A stretch of DNA of 64,000 nucleotides from an uncultured Lachnospiraceae bacterium. Lineage in GTDB: Bacteria; Bacillota; Clostridia; Lachnospirales; Lachnospiraceae. Location: contig CAMEOT010000013.1 in assembly GCA_945929965.1 (NCBI GenBank), positions 16,941-80,940 of the forward strand, read 5' to 3'. The stretch's first letter is position 1; each line of letters begins with the position of its first letter. The notes beneath the pieces are model-generated. The model was not told the DNA's origin and searched no databases. It saw only the letters and a list, made by a program, of their open reading frames with translations. This document shows, in pieces, positions 47,391 to 55,695 of this stretch. A program made the position numbers and the translations under genes.

Positions 47391-48361
47391 ATACGGATGC
47401 GGTTTTTCTGCAGCATATAATAAAGAGGAAAACAATACCGGGCAAGGAAAAGCTTACCACGTGCAGACAGAGTCACTGCATTTTGATGATAACGCTTGTA
47501 GCTGTCCCGGTATTTTTGCGCTAAATAAGAAAAGCTGTTCTGCCAATGATATTTGCGCGACTTCACGCACAATAGGGCCAGCTTGTTGGTCACATAGACA
47601 GCGTAGGCAGCGGAAAAGTCAGAAGCTTCCGAGGATGCCTGAATACGGTCGAGAGAATACAACAGTGCATCCGCATAGTCACAGCTAATATCAGAGAATC
47701 CTTCCCCCATAGTGCTGTCTTTGCGCTGACGGTAATAGTTTAAAGTCTCTTCGAGCCATACTACCTTTTGACATTGTAGTGCATAATCGGTCAGAAAAGA
47801 AATATCTTCCATTTTTTTCCCTTCCTGGAAATGGATATCGGATAGCAGACTGCGTCGGTAGAGTTTATTCCACACCCAGGTTGCAGGCCCCGTAAAGGGA
47901 TCCATAAAGTGCAGAAAAAATCCGTCCCGCGATTCTATACTCTGTAAGTGATAGGTATGGCAGGCTTCCATGGAAGGCAGCACTCTACTGTCGGAAAATA
48001 TCTGTTCATGACATATCACCAGATCCGCAGATTCATGGATCATGGCGGAAAGCATGAGACGATAAAAATCCGGATGGATCAGATCGTCGGAATCTATAAA
48101 AGAGATGTAGTCGCCGGTCGCAAGGGACAGCCCCACATTGCGGGCATGGGAGATGCCACCGTTGTCCGTATGCCGGACAGTGATGCGGGAATCCGTAAGG
48201 GCGAGTCTGTCACACAGAGGACCGCTGCCGTCGGTGGAACCGTCGTCAATGAGCAGAATCTGGAGATTCCGGTAGGAAGAAGCGGTAACACTTTCCACAC
48301 AAGATATCAGATAATGGGCTACATTGTATACCGGAATAATAACGCTGATGAGAGAATCCAT
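47387..48361 (-). CDS. GT2 family glycosyltransferase in the lasso operon
   Basis: 324 residues from the ATG at 48361, preceded by CAGGAGGCATCC; the frame upstream to 48394 is not needed. 'ISVIIPVYNVAHYLISCVESVTASS', 'ILLIDDGSTDGSGPLCDRLA' and 'FIDSDDLIHPDF' near residue 90 are GT2 motifs. It is the last gene of the minus-strand operon after the lasso precursor. It may decorate the lasso product or be a displaced capsule gene; sequence does not decide. Confidence 0.85.
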   Translation of the reverse strand: MDSLISVIIPVYNVAHYLISCVESVTASSYRNLQILLIDDGSTDGSGPLCDRLALTDSRITVRHTDNGGISHARNVGLSLATGDYISFIDSDDLIHPDFYRLMLSAMIHESADLVICHEQIFSDSRVLPSMEACHTYHLQSIESRDGFFLHFMDPFTGPATWVWNKLYRRSLLSDIHFQEGKKMEDISFLTDYALQCQKVVWLEETLNYYRQRKDSTMGEGFSDISCDYADALLYSLDRIQASSEASDFSAAYAVYVTNKLALLCVKSRKYHWQNSFSYLAQKYRDSYKRYHQNAVTLSARGKLFLARYCFPLYYMLQKNRIRI

Positions 48362-48395
48362 GGATGCCTCCTGAAAAATGAAGTGACAATACAAG

Positions 48396-48424
48396 AACGG
48401 GCAGAAAACAGTTTTCTGCCCGTT
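48396..48424 (-). terminator. Hairpin downstream of the first lasso precursor
   Basis: Perfect 13-bp stem AACGGGCAGAAAA (48396-48408) / TTTTCTGCCCGTT (48412-48424) with a 3-base loop, between the precursor gene and the GT2 gene. It probably terminates some transcripts or stabilises the precursor mRNA. Confidence 0.75.
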
Positions 48425-48457
48425 CCCTTTATTAATTCATTATCTTACGTGAGAGAA

Positions 48458-48637
48458 TCAGTGTACAGTTACGTCACCGTCGATATCGGGGTTGGAATCA
48501 AAACCACTGGAGAAGCTTGACCAGTAATTGCCGTTTTGATCTACGCGGATTTCATCATACTGGGAGGAGAGATTTTTACCCTGCTCAGTACAGGAAATAG
48601 ATAATTCTTCAACTTCAGGTGTTTTCCATTTTTTCAT
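48458..48637 (-). CDS. Lasso-peptide precursor 1 (paeninodin-like leader)
   Basis: A 59-residue RiPP precursor. The leader 'MKKWKTPEVEELSISCT' carries the Y/W-x-x-P and L-x-I features of B1-bound lasso leaders. Following the usual Thr at position -2, the core would start at Gln19, but then Asp falls at core position 10, outside the usual 7-9 acceptor range. A core from Gly20 places Asp at position 9. The core is long (about 40 residues) and ends '...GDVTVH' without a terminal Ser. An ATG at 48646 ('MRAMKKW') is another possible start. A product has not been shown. Confidence 0.72.
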   Translation of the reverse strand: MKKWKTPEVEELSISCTEQGKNLSSQYDEIRVDQNGNYWSSFSSGFDSNPDIDGDVTVH

Positions 48638-48699
48638 AGCTCTCATATACTCCTTTTCTATCAAACTATTAATAACTGACAACTCAGACTATAACCGAT

Positions 48700-49620
48700 T
48701 CAGGAGGGAAATACAAGAAATCTAACATCATTGATATATTTAGAGATGATTTCCGGTATCTCTTTTGTGGTGTCACGGTTCTGTGGCCTTGTGATCTTAT
48801 ATATGGGAAAGCTTGTTACTGCACTTAAGAACTGCGTCATGCGGGCGGGAGTGATGCCGAGGAGGTTCAGCAGTTCTCCGCGGAATAGATTATGAGTCAG
48901 GACCTGCAGCTTTTCGCTGCCGGATAATTCCTCACAGGACAATTTCTCGCAGTTATCCCGGTAGATTGTAAACATGCCTCCCACGGGAAGCGGTTCCCGG
49001 CAGTAGGAGTCTGTAAGTTTTCTCCCGTATTTGTCATCGGCTTCCCGGATATAGGTATATTCACTGTTCGGATTGCGTCGCATGACATCCGCGCATACCC
49101 GCTGCCAGGGAGGTCCCGGATAGAGGATGCTCTGACCGTTTTCCGTGCGGACGGCACAGATGTCGTCGGAGGCAAACAGGATTCCCGGTTGTTTCATCAG
49201 ATGCAGAGCGGTGGTGGATTTACCGCTGCCGCTGGGGCCCGAGATCAGATAAGCCTTATCCTTGCAGCACAGCGCGCTCCCATGGATTAGAAGATACCCA
49301 CGCTGTAAAAGGAGAAAAGTGATGGCACCGGACAGAAGATAAGTCCGCATACGCACTTCGTCGAGAGCAGGATCTAACTTCCAGACGATAGCCGTTGAAC
49401 CTTGTTCTACATAGACCAGTAGTTCATCATATAATCGAAACCACATGACCTGCTCGGTGATCGAAGAAAATTTTCCCTGTCGGTATTCCGTAACGACCCA
49501 TTCAGGGGGCATGCCCAGGGTCAGTGTGGCATCCGGAGTGACCGGGGGCGTTAGTTCATCGGCCTCCGGAAAACAAAGCTCACTCTCCAGCAGCATGCCG
49601 TAGAGACGATAATAATACAT
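48700..49620 (-). CDS. HPr-kinase-like lasso-peptide kinase 1
   Basis: 306 residues. N-terminal domain 'YYYRLYGMLLESELCFPEADEL' and a C-terminal HprK-type P-loop domain: 'LIHGSALCCKDKAYLISGPSGSGKSTTALHL' near residues 113-145 and 'FASDDICAV' near 155. In paeninodin (PadeK) and relatives such kinases phosphorylate the C-terminal Ser of the precursor. The ATG follows AAAGGAGG and sits 2 bases after the cyclase stop, so it is tightly coupled. It is too divergent to be true HPr kinase of carbon control. Confidence 0.88.
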   Translation of the reverse strand: MYYYRLYGMLLESELCFPEADELTPPVTPDATLTLGMPPEWVVTEYRQGKFSSITEQVMWFRLYDELLVYVEQGSTAIVWKLDPALDEVRMRTYLLSGAITFLLLQRGYLLIHGSALCCKDKAYLISGPSGSGKSTTALHLMKQPGILFASDDICAVRTENGQSILYPGPPWQRVCADVMRRNPNSEYTYIREADDKYGRKLTDSYCREPLPVGGMFTIYRDNCEKLSCEELSGSEKLQVLTHNLFRGELLNLLGITPARMTQFLSAVTSFPIYKITRPQNRDTTKEIPEIISKYINDVRFLVFPS

Positions 49621-49622
49621 AC

Positions 49623-51518
49623 TCAGACCTCCTTTAGAAACAGACTGCAGGAATACAGGACATTTGCCATACGCAGATCGGAAAAGGTCAGTTCGGATGC
49701 GGAGGCCTCTTCCAGGCGGATGAGCAGGTGATCCAGTTTCCCTGGATCTATATAACGGCGTAGCGTGGGGGAATGCAGGGCCTCCAGAATGTCCCTGCGG
49801 TTCTCATCCCATAGAAGCTGGCTGCGGAATGTAGAGTCAGCACTTTGTACCCCGCGGTGAAAGATTTCTTTCCGGATGGAATCCGGGACGATTCCCTCCA
49901 GATATGTGCGGACCATACCCCGCTCCAGAGAACCACTGAGACTACATTCCACCGGGAGACTGCAACATAGTTCTATGATCCTTTTGTCCTTGGAAGGATC
50001 GCGGATCAATACTCCGTGGATCAGACTCATGGCTGTATCGAACATCCCAAGCTGCATTTGCGCGGTAGGATTGAAGATAAAAGACAGACGTTTTTCCCGG
50101 GAATCCATCTCGCCACCGCCGGCAAAACGCATCTGCTTCCGGTAGGCATGGGAAATATGATAGCGTTGCATAAGTCCGGGGGCCGTCAGCGGATCTTCCG
50201 GCCCTGCAGGGAAGAGATTGCCTATCCATTCGGTCAGTATACATTTTAACATATATTTCCTCGGAATGCCGTACCGGTGACCAAAGTCTTTCATCGTCCG
50301 GAGAGCAATCCGGGGATGCCCGGAGCAGAAAAGCTGATAAAATACAGACAAAGCCTTGCCCCAGGAGATCGTGGCATTACCATATTGTCCTTTTAACACG
50401 ACCCGGCAGCCGTCGCGGTGAGCTTTTTCATAGATGGCATCCAGCCAGGTCAGGTTGTGACCGGACTTCATAGGATAGCCCAGAAGCGGCACCAGCCGGG
50501 AAAGCTCGGTGAAGGCATCCTGTCCCGGACAGGAGAGGAAGGCAGGTGAGATATTCGGATACTGTCTGCAGGTAGCCAGCACTCCCGCAGATTCATCCGC
50601 TGTCTCCGTCCCTTCCGGTACAAAATCCCGCAAAGGCACGGAGGTATAGCTGTATAGCTGTTCGCCCATCTCTGCCAGCCGGGGAGCTGCCAGCGCAGCA
50701 ATTGCGGAGGAGTCTAAACCGCTGCTTAGTGTGCATCCGGTATGATCTGCACTTCGGAGCATGGAAGAAACACAGGCAGAGAGTGTGTCCCGGAACAATG
50801 TCTGGTAGTGCATCGGATCTTTATGAGGCAGAGGCTTGGGAAGAGAAGTACGATCCCAGTAGATATCAAGGGAGCAAACCTCCGGTGTCCAGGTCAGGTG
50901 GCCGGCAGCAGGCATCTGGAGGATGCCTTCATAAGGAGTCAGAGCTTCATAAAGCATCATATCTGCCGAAGTGGTGGCGAGACATGCAGCAAGCCATTTT
51001 TCGGAGACAGCTGCTGACAGAGTGTGGGCCAGAGGAACCAGTGCAGTGCTAAACAGAATACGGTCCGGCAGGATGGCATAGAACAAGCTGCGGTTTCCCA
51101 TATGATCAGTATATAAATGAAGGGTGTGGGTGCTTGTATGATAGATAGCAAAGGCAAACGCGCCCAGAAGATGATCACACACAGAAGTTCCCCATTTTTC
51201 CAGAGCAGCCAGAAGCAGACCACTGTCAGTAGTGTCCCCGGAGAGCAGAGGGAATTGCGAAAGAAGTTCCTCCCGGTTGTCCAGAACGACATCTGCAGTG
51301 AATAAAAAACCTTTGGTATTATCATAAAAAGGAAGAACCTCCTGAAAGGATTCTTCGGTAAAAAATTGCAGACCACAGTGAAAAGAGACTCCGGTATCAA
51401 GAGACAGTGATGAATAGCGGTCGATCGCAAAGGGCGCATATGAAGTACGCATAGTATGTAAGGCTTCTTCCGTTTTCTCTGTGGAAGAGACAGGAACGAT
51501 TCCCCAGATCGCAGACAT
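49623..51518 (-). CDS. Lasso-peptide isopeptide-forming cyclase 1 (asparagine-synthetase-like)
   Basis: 631 residues. The N-terminal class II glutaminase-like domain begins 'MSAIWGIVPV', lacking the catalytic Cys2 of true asparagine synthetase. The C-terminal synthetase domain has the PPi loop 'LSSGLDSSAIAALA' near residue 264. Lasso C enzymes adenylate an Asp/Glu side chain of the core and close the macrolactam with the new N-terminus. It lies between precursor 2 and kinase 1. Confidence 0.9.
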   Translation of the reverse strand: MSAIWGIVPVSSTEKTEEALHTMRTSYAPFAIDRYSSLSLDTGVSFHCGLQFFTEESFQEVLPFYDNTKGFLFTADVVLDNREELLSQFPLLSGDTTDSGLLLAALEKWGTSVCDHLLGAFAFAIYHTSTHTLHLYTDHMGNRSLFYAILPDRILFSTALVPLAHTLSAAVSEKWLAACLATTSADMMLYEALTPYEGILQMPAAGHLTWTPEVCSLDIYWDRTSLPKPLPHKDPMHYQTLFRDTLSACVSSMLRSADHTGCTLSSGLDSSAIAALAAPRLAEMGEQLYSYTSVPLRDFVPEGTETADESAGVLATCRQYPNISPAFLSCPGQDAFTELSRLVPLLGYPMKSGHNLTWLDAIYEKAHRDGCRVVLKGQYGNATISWGKALSVFYQLFCSGHPRIALRTMKDFGHRYGIPRKYMLKCILTEWIGNLFPAGPEDPLTAPGLMQRYHISHAYRKQMRFAGGGEMDSREKRLSFIFNPTAQMQLGMFDTAMSLIHGVLIRDPSKDKRIIELCCSLPVECSLSGSLERGMVRTYLEGIVPDSIRKEIFHRGVQSADSTFRSQLLWDENRRDILEALHSPTLRRYIDPGKLDHLLIRLEEASASELTFSDLRMANVLYSCSLFLKEV

Positions 51519-51552
51519 AAATATTCCCCTTAGTTTGATAAAGCAAACAAAA

Positions 51553-51573
51553 CCACAGGTAAAGTGCCTGTGG
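51553..51573 (-). terminator. Hairpin downstream of the second lasso precursor
   Basis: 7-bp stem CCACAGG (51553-51559) / CCTGTGG (51567-51573). Read on the minus strand it is followed by TTTTGTTTGCTTT, between precursor 2 and cyclase 1; probably a partial terminator that favours precursor mRNA. Confidence 0.65.
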
Positions 51574-51610
51574 CTTTGTTGTTTTGTTTTTTGTTCTGTG
51601 TTTGAGATGA

Positions 51611-51793
51611 TTAGCTGAGCTGTTCCACAGGATCCTTGGGTTTGTCCTCAGGTTTGCCCTCAGGCTTGTACCCCAGATGACCGGAAAGCACACCGTCACC
51701 GATGTAACCACCGTCCCAGCTGTTACCCCGCCAGTTGTAAGCGGTTTCGTTGATGTTTAATTCTTCTACGGAAGGAGCATTCCACTTTTTCAT
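51611..51793 (-). CDS. Lasso-peptide precursor 2 (paeninodin-like leader, Lys-Pro-Glu tail)
   Basis: A 60-residue precursor started at the ATG at 51793; GAGG lies 9 bases upstream. An in-frame GTG at 51808 is inside the ribosome binding site. The leader 'MKKWNAPSVEELNINETA' matches precursor 1. With Thr17 at position -2, the core starts at Tyr19 and Asp falls exactly at core position 9 ('YNWRGNSWD'), the normal macrolactam site. The core is 42 residues, far longer than usual. It ends in three K-P-E/K-G/D units and a C-terminal Ser ('VEQLS') suitable for kinase modification. Confidence 0.8.
   Translation of the reverse strand: MKKWNAPSVEELNINETAYNWRGNSWDGGYIGDGVLSGHLGYKPEGKPEDKPKDPVEQLS
51633..51668 (-). 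repeat. Three 12-bp tandem repeats in the precursor 2 core
   Basis: Imperfect 12-base units at 51633-51644, 51645-51656 and 51657-51668 (plus-strand consensus about TCCTCAGGTTTG). They lie in the part of the gene that encodes the KPEG-KPED-KPKD tail and suggest expansion by slippage. Confidence 0.7.
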
Positions 51794-51878
51794 AATTAAA
51801 TACCTCACTTTTTGATAATATTATATATCAAGGACTATGGTCTTATACTATGGCAGTTTTATGTAAAAGTAAACAAAT

Positions 51879-53813
51879 CTAACAGAAATGATAGATTTTC
51901 AGATACTTTTGCAATATATACACGAAGCACAGATACATAAATTCATCCTGGACCTCATCCGGCAGTCGCGTACGATAATGTGCCAGAAAGGCTTGTACAG
52001 TATCTTTGGAGCAATAGTTGCCGGGAGAGGCTTCCAGTTCCTTCTCCAGATCCGGGAGCAGTTTCTGCCAGTCCCGTTGGATCCGGAGATAGTAATCAGA
52101 ATTTTGTACACCGTAGCGCATCCACCGGTCCAGCAGATCTGTGGGCAGCAGATCCCGGAAGTTCCCCCGGATCAGCCAGCGGGGAGTTCCCTGCCATGCG
52201 AAGATTTCATAGGGAAGGTGATAGCAGAAATTCACCATGCGGGAATCTCTGGTGGGATCTCGCAGGATCAGGCCATAGTGAAGTCCCATTTTGGTCTCCA
52301 GCTCTCCGATATAAGTCAGAAACGGTGCGAACCAGACCCAGGAGCGATAATCCTTCTCCGTCATCGGAAACCCCGGAGTACGTGTGGGGGCATATTTCGT
52401 ATGACGCGCTGCCAGGGGATAGTCTGTTAAAATCTCAGAGTTCACAAAAGGGTTGTCAGTCTTTGATCCGGGGAACGTATCCGGCAGATTTTGCTGTCGC
52501 GCGGCAGCATTGTAATAGCGGATACAGGATTTCAATGCGGATTTTCGACTCTCCTTTACATGTTTTGCGTAGCGGTTAAGCCAGCACAGGAACGTCATAT
52601 AGTGTTTACGATGATAGACATGACAGAGAATATTGTCAATATATCCATAGGAAACGGTACTGTTGCCAGCCTGTCCTGTTAGGAGTACTTTGCAGCCGGC
52701 TTCGGAGGCTTCCTCATAGATTTCCATAAGGTTTGGAAGGTTTGCGTAGGCCTTAAATGGAATTTCCATTATTTCCAACTCTTCCTGCAAGGCCTCCAGA
52801 CAATTTTTCCCATGATTGTTCAGAAAGTGGGGTTTCATATTAGGATACATGTCCAGTATTTTTTGCACATCGGCGGTTTCATCCGTGACATGGTCCCGGT
52901 TTTTATCCGGATGAGGTGTCTCATAGGGAACATAAGTATAGGCATACAGATTACGATGCCCCTGTTGCAGATGGGTGGCAGCCAGGGTACCGACACTGGC
53001 AGAATCCAGACCGCTGCTTAAGCAGATTCCGACTTCGCCGTTGCAGCGCAGAGCATCCCTGACACAATCACTGTATAACTGCCGGAAGGACCGACCGTAC
53101 CGGGCGGCGGAAAAGCTGCCGCAGGAAAAAGGGGATGCCTCGTCTGCCGGAGTCCAGTAGGTGTGTTCTGTAATTCCGTGTGAGGTGATCTCCAGATAGG
53201 TGCCCGGCTTTAATTTATACATTCCCCTGTAAGGAGTATCCTCGGGAGAAATATTGGGAGCAAGACCGGGAGCAGTCAAAAAGTCTTTGAAAAACAAGGG
53301 GTTTTCAGGAATCTCCGGAAATACTTGGAGAATCGCAGAACTGAGAGTGGAAAAGGACACCTGTCTTCCTGATTCGTAGTAATAGAGACAGCGGGAAGCC
53401 ATCTGATCTGCTGCCAGATACAGAGTCTTCTTGGCAAAATCGTAGACCGCCAGGGAAAACAGTCCCCGGAAATATTTCAGACAGGAAATCCCGAAGCGGG
53501 AGTAGGCCTGTGCCATCACGGTGCCGTCCGGAGTGGAGGCAGGAAGCTGCAGCAAGGAAAGGAGTTCTTCCCGGTTGTCTAACAGGCAGTCTGTGGTCAT
53601 GAAAAAATCGGGGCTGCCGGAAGTATAGGGCAGCACCTCTGACAGAGACTCGTCTGTCAGATATTGTATTCCGCATCCCATGAAAACAGTATCTTTCTGT
53701 ACGGAGGAATAACGGTCAATCTTACATTTTTTTTGAAACGGTAGCTGCATTTGTTCTTTTATAGTCTGTGGTAGTGGCGCATCCCATGAAATGATTCCCC
53801 AGATTGCCGACAT
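51879..53813 (-). CDS. Lasso-peptide isopeptide-forming cyclase 2 (asparagine-synthetase-like)
   Basis: 644 residues, same layout as cyclase 1: 'MSAIWGIISWDAPL' start without Cys2, and 'LSSGLDSASVGTLAA' near residue 266. It differs clearly from cyclase 1, so the two are old paralogues rather than a recent copy. AAGGGGGTCATTTT precedes the ATG. It is the first gene of the minus-strand lasso operon, with precursor 2 immediately downstream. Confidence 0.9.
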   Translation of the reverse strand: MSAIWGIISWDAPLPQTIKEQMQLPFQKKCKIDRYSSVQKDTVFMGCGIQYLTDESLSEVLPYTSGSPDFFMTTDCLLDNREELLSLLQLPASTPDGTVMAQAYSRFGISCLKYFRGLFSLAVYDFAKKTLYLAADQMASRCLYYYESGRQVSFSTLSSAILQVFPEIPENPLFFKDFLTAPGLAPNISPEDTPYRGMYKLKPGTYLEITSHGITEHTYWTPADEASPFSCGSFSAARYGRSFRQLYSDCVRDALRCNGEVGICLSSGLDSASVGTLAATHLQQGHRNLYAYTYVPYETPHPDKNRDHVTDETADVQKILDMYPNMKPHFLNNHGKNCLEALQEELEIMEIPFKAYANLPNLMEIYEEASEAGCKVLLTGQAGNSTVSYGYIDNILCHVYHRKHYMTFLCWLNRYAKHVKESRKSALKSCIRYYNAAARQQNLPDTFPGSKTDNPFVNSEILTDYPLAARHTKYAPTRTPGFPMTEKDYRSWVWFAPFLTYIGELETKMGLHYGLILRDPTRDSRMVNFCYHLPYEIFAWQGTPRWLIRGNFRDLLPTDLLDRWMRYGVQNSDYYLRIQRDWQKLLPDLEKELEASPGNYCSKDTVQAFLAHYRTRLPDEVQDEFMYLCFVYILQKYLKIYHFC

Positions 53814-53962
53814 AAAATGACCCCCTTTTTGCGGACTTCGACAGTCGAATCAGTGCGGAAACCGACTTGTTTCGTAATATAGGATATGATAACATAGTTT
53901 TCGTAAGATATCCATGCGATTTTCAAGTGATATAGACGACGGACTCATGGAAGGATAAGAAA
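53814..53962. promoter_or_regulatory. Divergent control region between cyclase 2 and kinase 2
   Basis: 149 bases between divergent lasso genes. A perfect 13-base dyad TTCGAC/A/GTCGAA (53837-53849) could be an operator. A possible plus-strand promoter is TTGTTT, 17 bases, TAACAT in the middle of the region. No convincing minus-strand promoter was seen. Confidence 0.4.
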
Positions 53963-54883
53963 ATGGCACAGTACAGCTACAGACTTTACGGACTGCGGAT
54001 AAAGACGGATCTGGACTTCCCCCAACTGGTGGCGGAAGACGCGGAAACTGTTACAGAACCGGTTCCGGAGATCCGGATCGAAGAGGGAGAGATCCCGAAA
54101 GAAATTTTAGGGGAAACAACACGGAAATATGACTTTGGACCGGACTTTAGCTTCTTAAGCAACAGAACCATGTGGATGGTGGTGGAACAGGGCAGATTCA
54201 TCAGATACCGCAGGAAGGAGGGAAGTAATCCCTTCTATCTGAAAACTTATCTGCTGGGATACGGTATGGCGATGATTGCAATGCAGCGGGGACAGCTGGC
54301 CATTCATTGCAGTGCGGTAGCAGATGAGCGTGGCGCTGTACTGATCGCGGGAGAGAGTGGCGCCGGAAAATCCACGATCACCACAATGCTGCTTGAACAA
54401 GGGTATGAACTGATGGCAGATGATATGGCGGTAGTGGAACCGCGGACTGACAGGACTTTTGTATATCCTGCATTTCCCTATCAGAAGTTGTGCCGCAATG
54501 TAGCGGTAGAACAAGGATATGATCTGACACGATTACTTTATATTAATGAAGAAAAGGATAAATTTCTGGTGCCTTACCGGGGGGCATTTTCCACAGAAGC
54601 CAGACCGGTAAAAGCGTTCATTATGTTGGGGATTACAAAGGGTGAAAAGGTGCAGACCGGAGAAATTATGGGAATCCATAGGTTCCCGGTATATGCGGAT
54701 AATCTTTTCCTGAGGCATCTGCTGCAAGAGGAGAAATACACTCCTCAGATCGGGGCAAAATGTATTGCCATGGCTACAACGGTTCCGACCTTTTATATAG
54801 CACGTCCGGCAGAAGGGGACAGCACAACGGAAGTAGCTCATATCCTGCACCAGATTCTGAAATGTCAGATACAGGGCAGCTGA
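53963..54883 (+). CDS. HPr-kinase-like lasso-peptide kinase 2
   Basis: 306 residues, same length and layout as kinase 1. It starts 'QYSYRLYGLRIKTDLDFPQLV' and has 'AIHCSAVADERGAVLIAGESGAGKSTITTML' near residues 112-142 and 'LMADDMAVVEPR' near 152. GGAAGGATAAGAAA precedes the ATG. It is divergent from cyclase 2 and overlaps the histidine kinase gene tail-to-tail by 19 bases. It may be specific for the second precursor; this is inferred. Confidence 0.87.
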   Translation: MAQYSYRLYGLRIKTDLDFPQLVAEDAETVTEPVPEIRIEEGEIPKEILGETTRKYDFGPDFSFLSNRTMWMVVEQGRFIRYRRKEGSNPFYLKTYLLGYGMAMIAMQRGQLAIHCSAVADERGAVLIAGESGAGKSTITTMLLEQGYELMADDMAVVEPRTDRTFVYPAFPYQKLCRNVAVEQGYDLTRLLYINEEKDKFLVPYRGAFSTEARPVKAFIMLGITKGEKVQTGEIMGIHRFPVYADNLFLRHLLQEEKYTPQIGAKCIAMATTVPTFYIARPAEGDSTTEVAHILHQILKCQIQGS

Positions 54884-55674
54884 ATCAGGAAGCAGCAGCC
54901 TTCTCCCGGCTTGCTGGTGCAGCAGATGCTTCCTTCCAGACGCTCTACGATAGCTTTGGCGATAGAAAGCCCCAAACCGCTTCCGGTAGCGGATCCCGGG
55001 GTGCGTGAATGTGACACAGTGTAGGTCCTTCGGAAAATATGGGGAAGGGCATCTTCCGGAATGCCGGGTCCATTGTCGATGACTCTGATCTGCAGCTGCT
55101 TGCCGATGCATCCGGCTTGTAGGGTGATACGGCTGCCGGTGCCGGAGTATTTTGCGGCGTTGGTGAAAAGATTGTCCAATACCCGGATCATTTTCTGGAC
55201 ATCAACAGAAAACTTACAGGAAAGATTCTCCGGAAGGTCCAATACCATGTCATGATCGTCATAGCGTTTGTCTGAAATCATATCATAAAAATATTCTTCC
55301 AGAAACGGTGCTGCCTCCAAGGTGACAAGCTCAAGTTCCCGGGATGTATCTTCTACACAGAACAGATAATACATATCCTGGATCAGATTTTCCAGTGTCT
55401 GTGTCCTGCGGTCGATCAGCTGCAGAGAAGCTATGTAATCCTCCATGGATATTTCCAGACCGGAATTCAGATAATCCAATGCACTCCGGATAGCGGTTAT
55501 GGGAGCCCGCAGATCATGCGAGATATTGGAAAGCATTTCTTCCTTTTCTGACTGTACGCGCTTCAATTCTCTATTTGCTTCGGTTAACTGCCGGTTGACT
55601 TCCAGCAGCTTCTGGGAAAGACTTTCAATGGTCTCTTTTTCTACGGAAGGAGAGACAAAACTGGCTTTATTCAT
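54865..55674 (-). CDS. Soluble sensor histidine kinase
   Basis: 269 residues with no membrane segment. A coiled-coil N-terminus (about 15-48) leads to HisKA with phospho-acceptor His53 in 'SNISHDLRAPITA'. The HATPase domain has N-box 'DNLFTNAAKYS', G1 'VIDNGPGIPEDAL' and G2 'GSGLGLSIAK'. It lies 21 bases after the response regulator gene and is the likely partner. Lack of a sensor domain implies a cytosolic signal or an unknown partner. Confidence 0.88.
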   Translation of the reverse strand: MNKASFVSPSVEKETIESLSQKLLEVNRQLTEANRELKRVQSEKEEMLSNISHDLRAPITAIRSALDYLNSGLEISMEDYIASLQLIDRRTQTLENLIQDMYYLFCVEDTSRELELVTLEAAPFLEEYFYDMISDKRYDDHDMVLDLPENLSCKFSVDVQKMIRVLDNLFTNAAKYSGTGSRITLQAGCIGKQLQIRVIDNGPGIPEDALPHIFRRTYTVSHSRTPGSATGSGLGLSIAKAIVERLEGSICCTSKPGEGCCFLIQLPCI

Positions 55675-55695
55675 TCTGGGATTCCCCCTGCAATA

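Noticed and set aside
51633..51668. CRISPR-like short repeats
   Set aside because: Units are 12 bases, directly adjoining, in frame and inside a coding gene; no spacers.
49623..53813. Two asparagine synthetases for primary metabolism
   Set aside because: Both lack the catalytic Cys at position 2 of the glutaminase domain and lie beside RiPP precursors, B1, B2 and kinases.
48700..54883. HPr kinase/phosphorylase of carbon catabolite control
   Set aside because: Two divergent copies within a RiPP cluster, with a different N-terminal domain; they fit paeninodin-type peptide kinases better.
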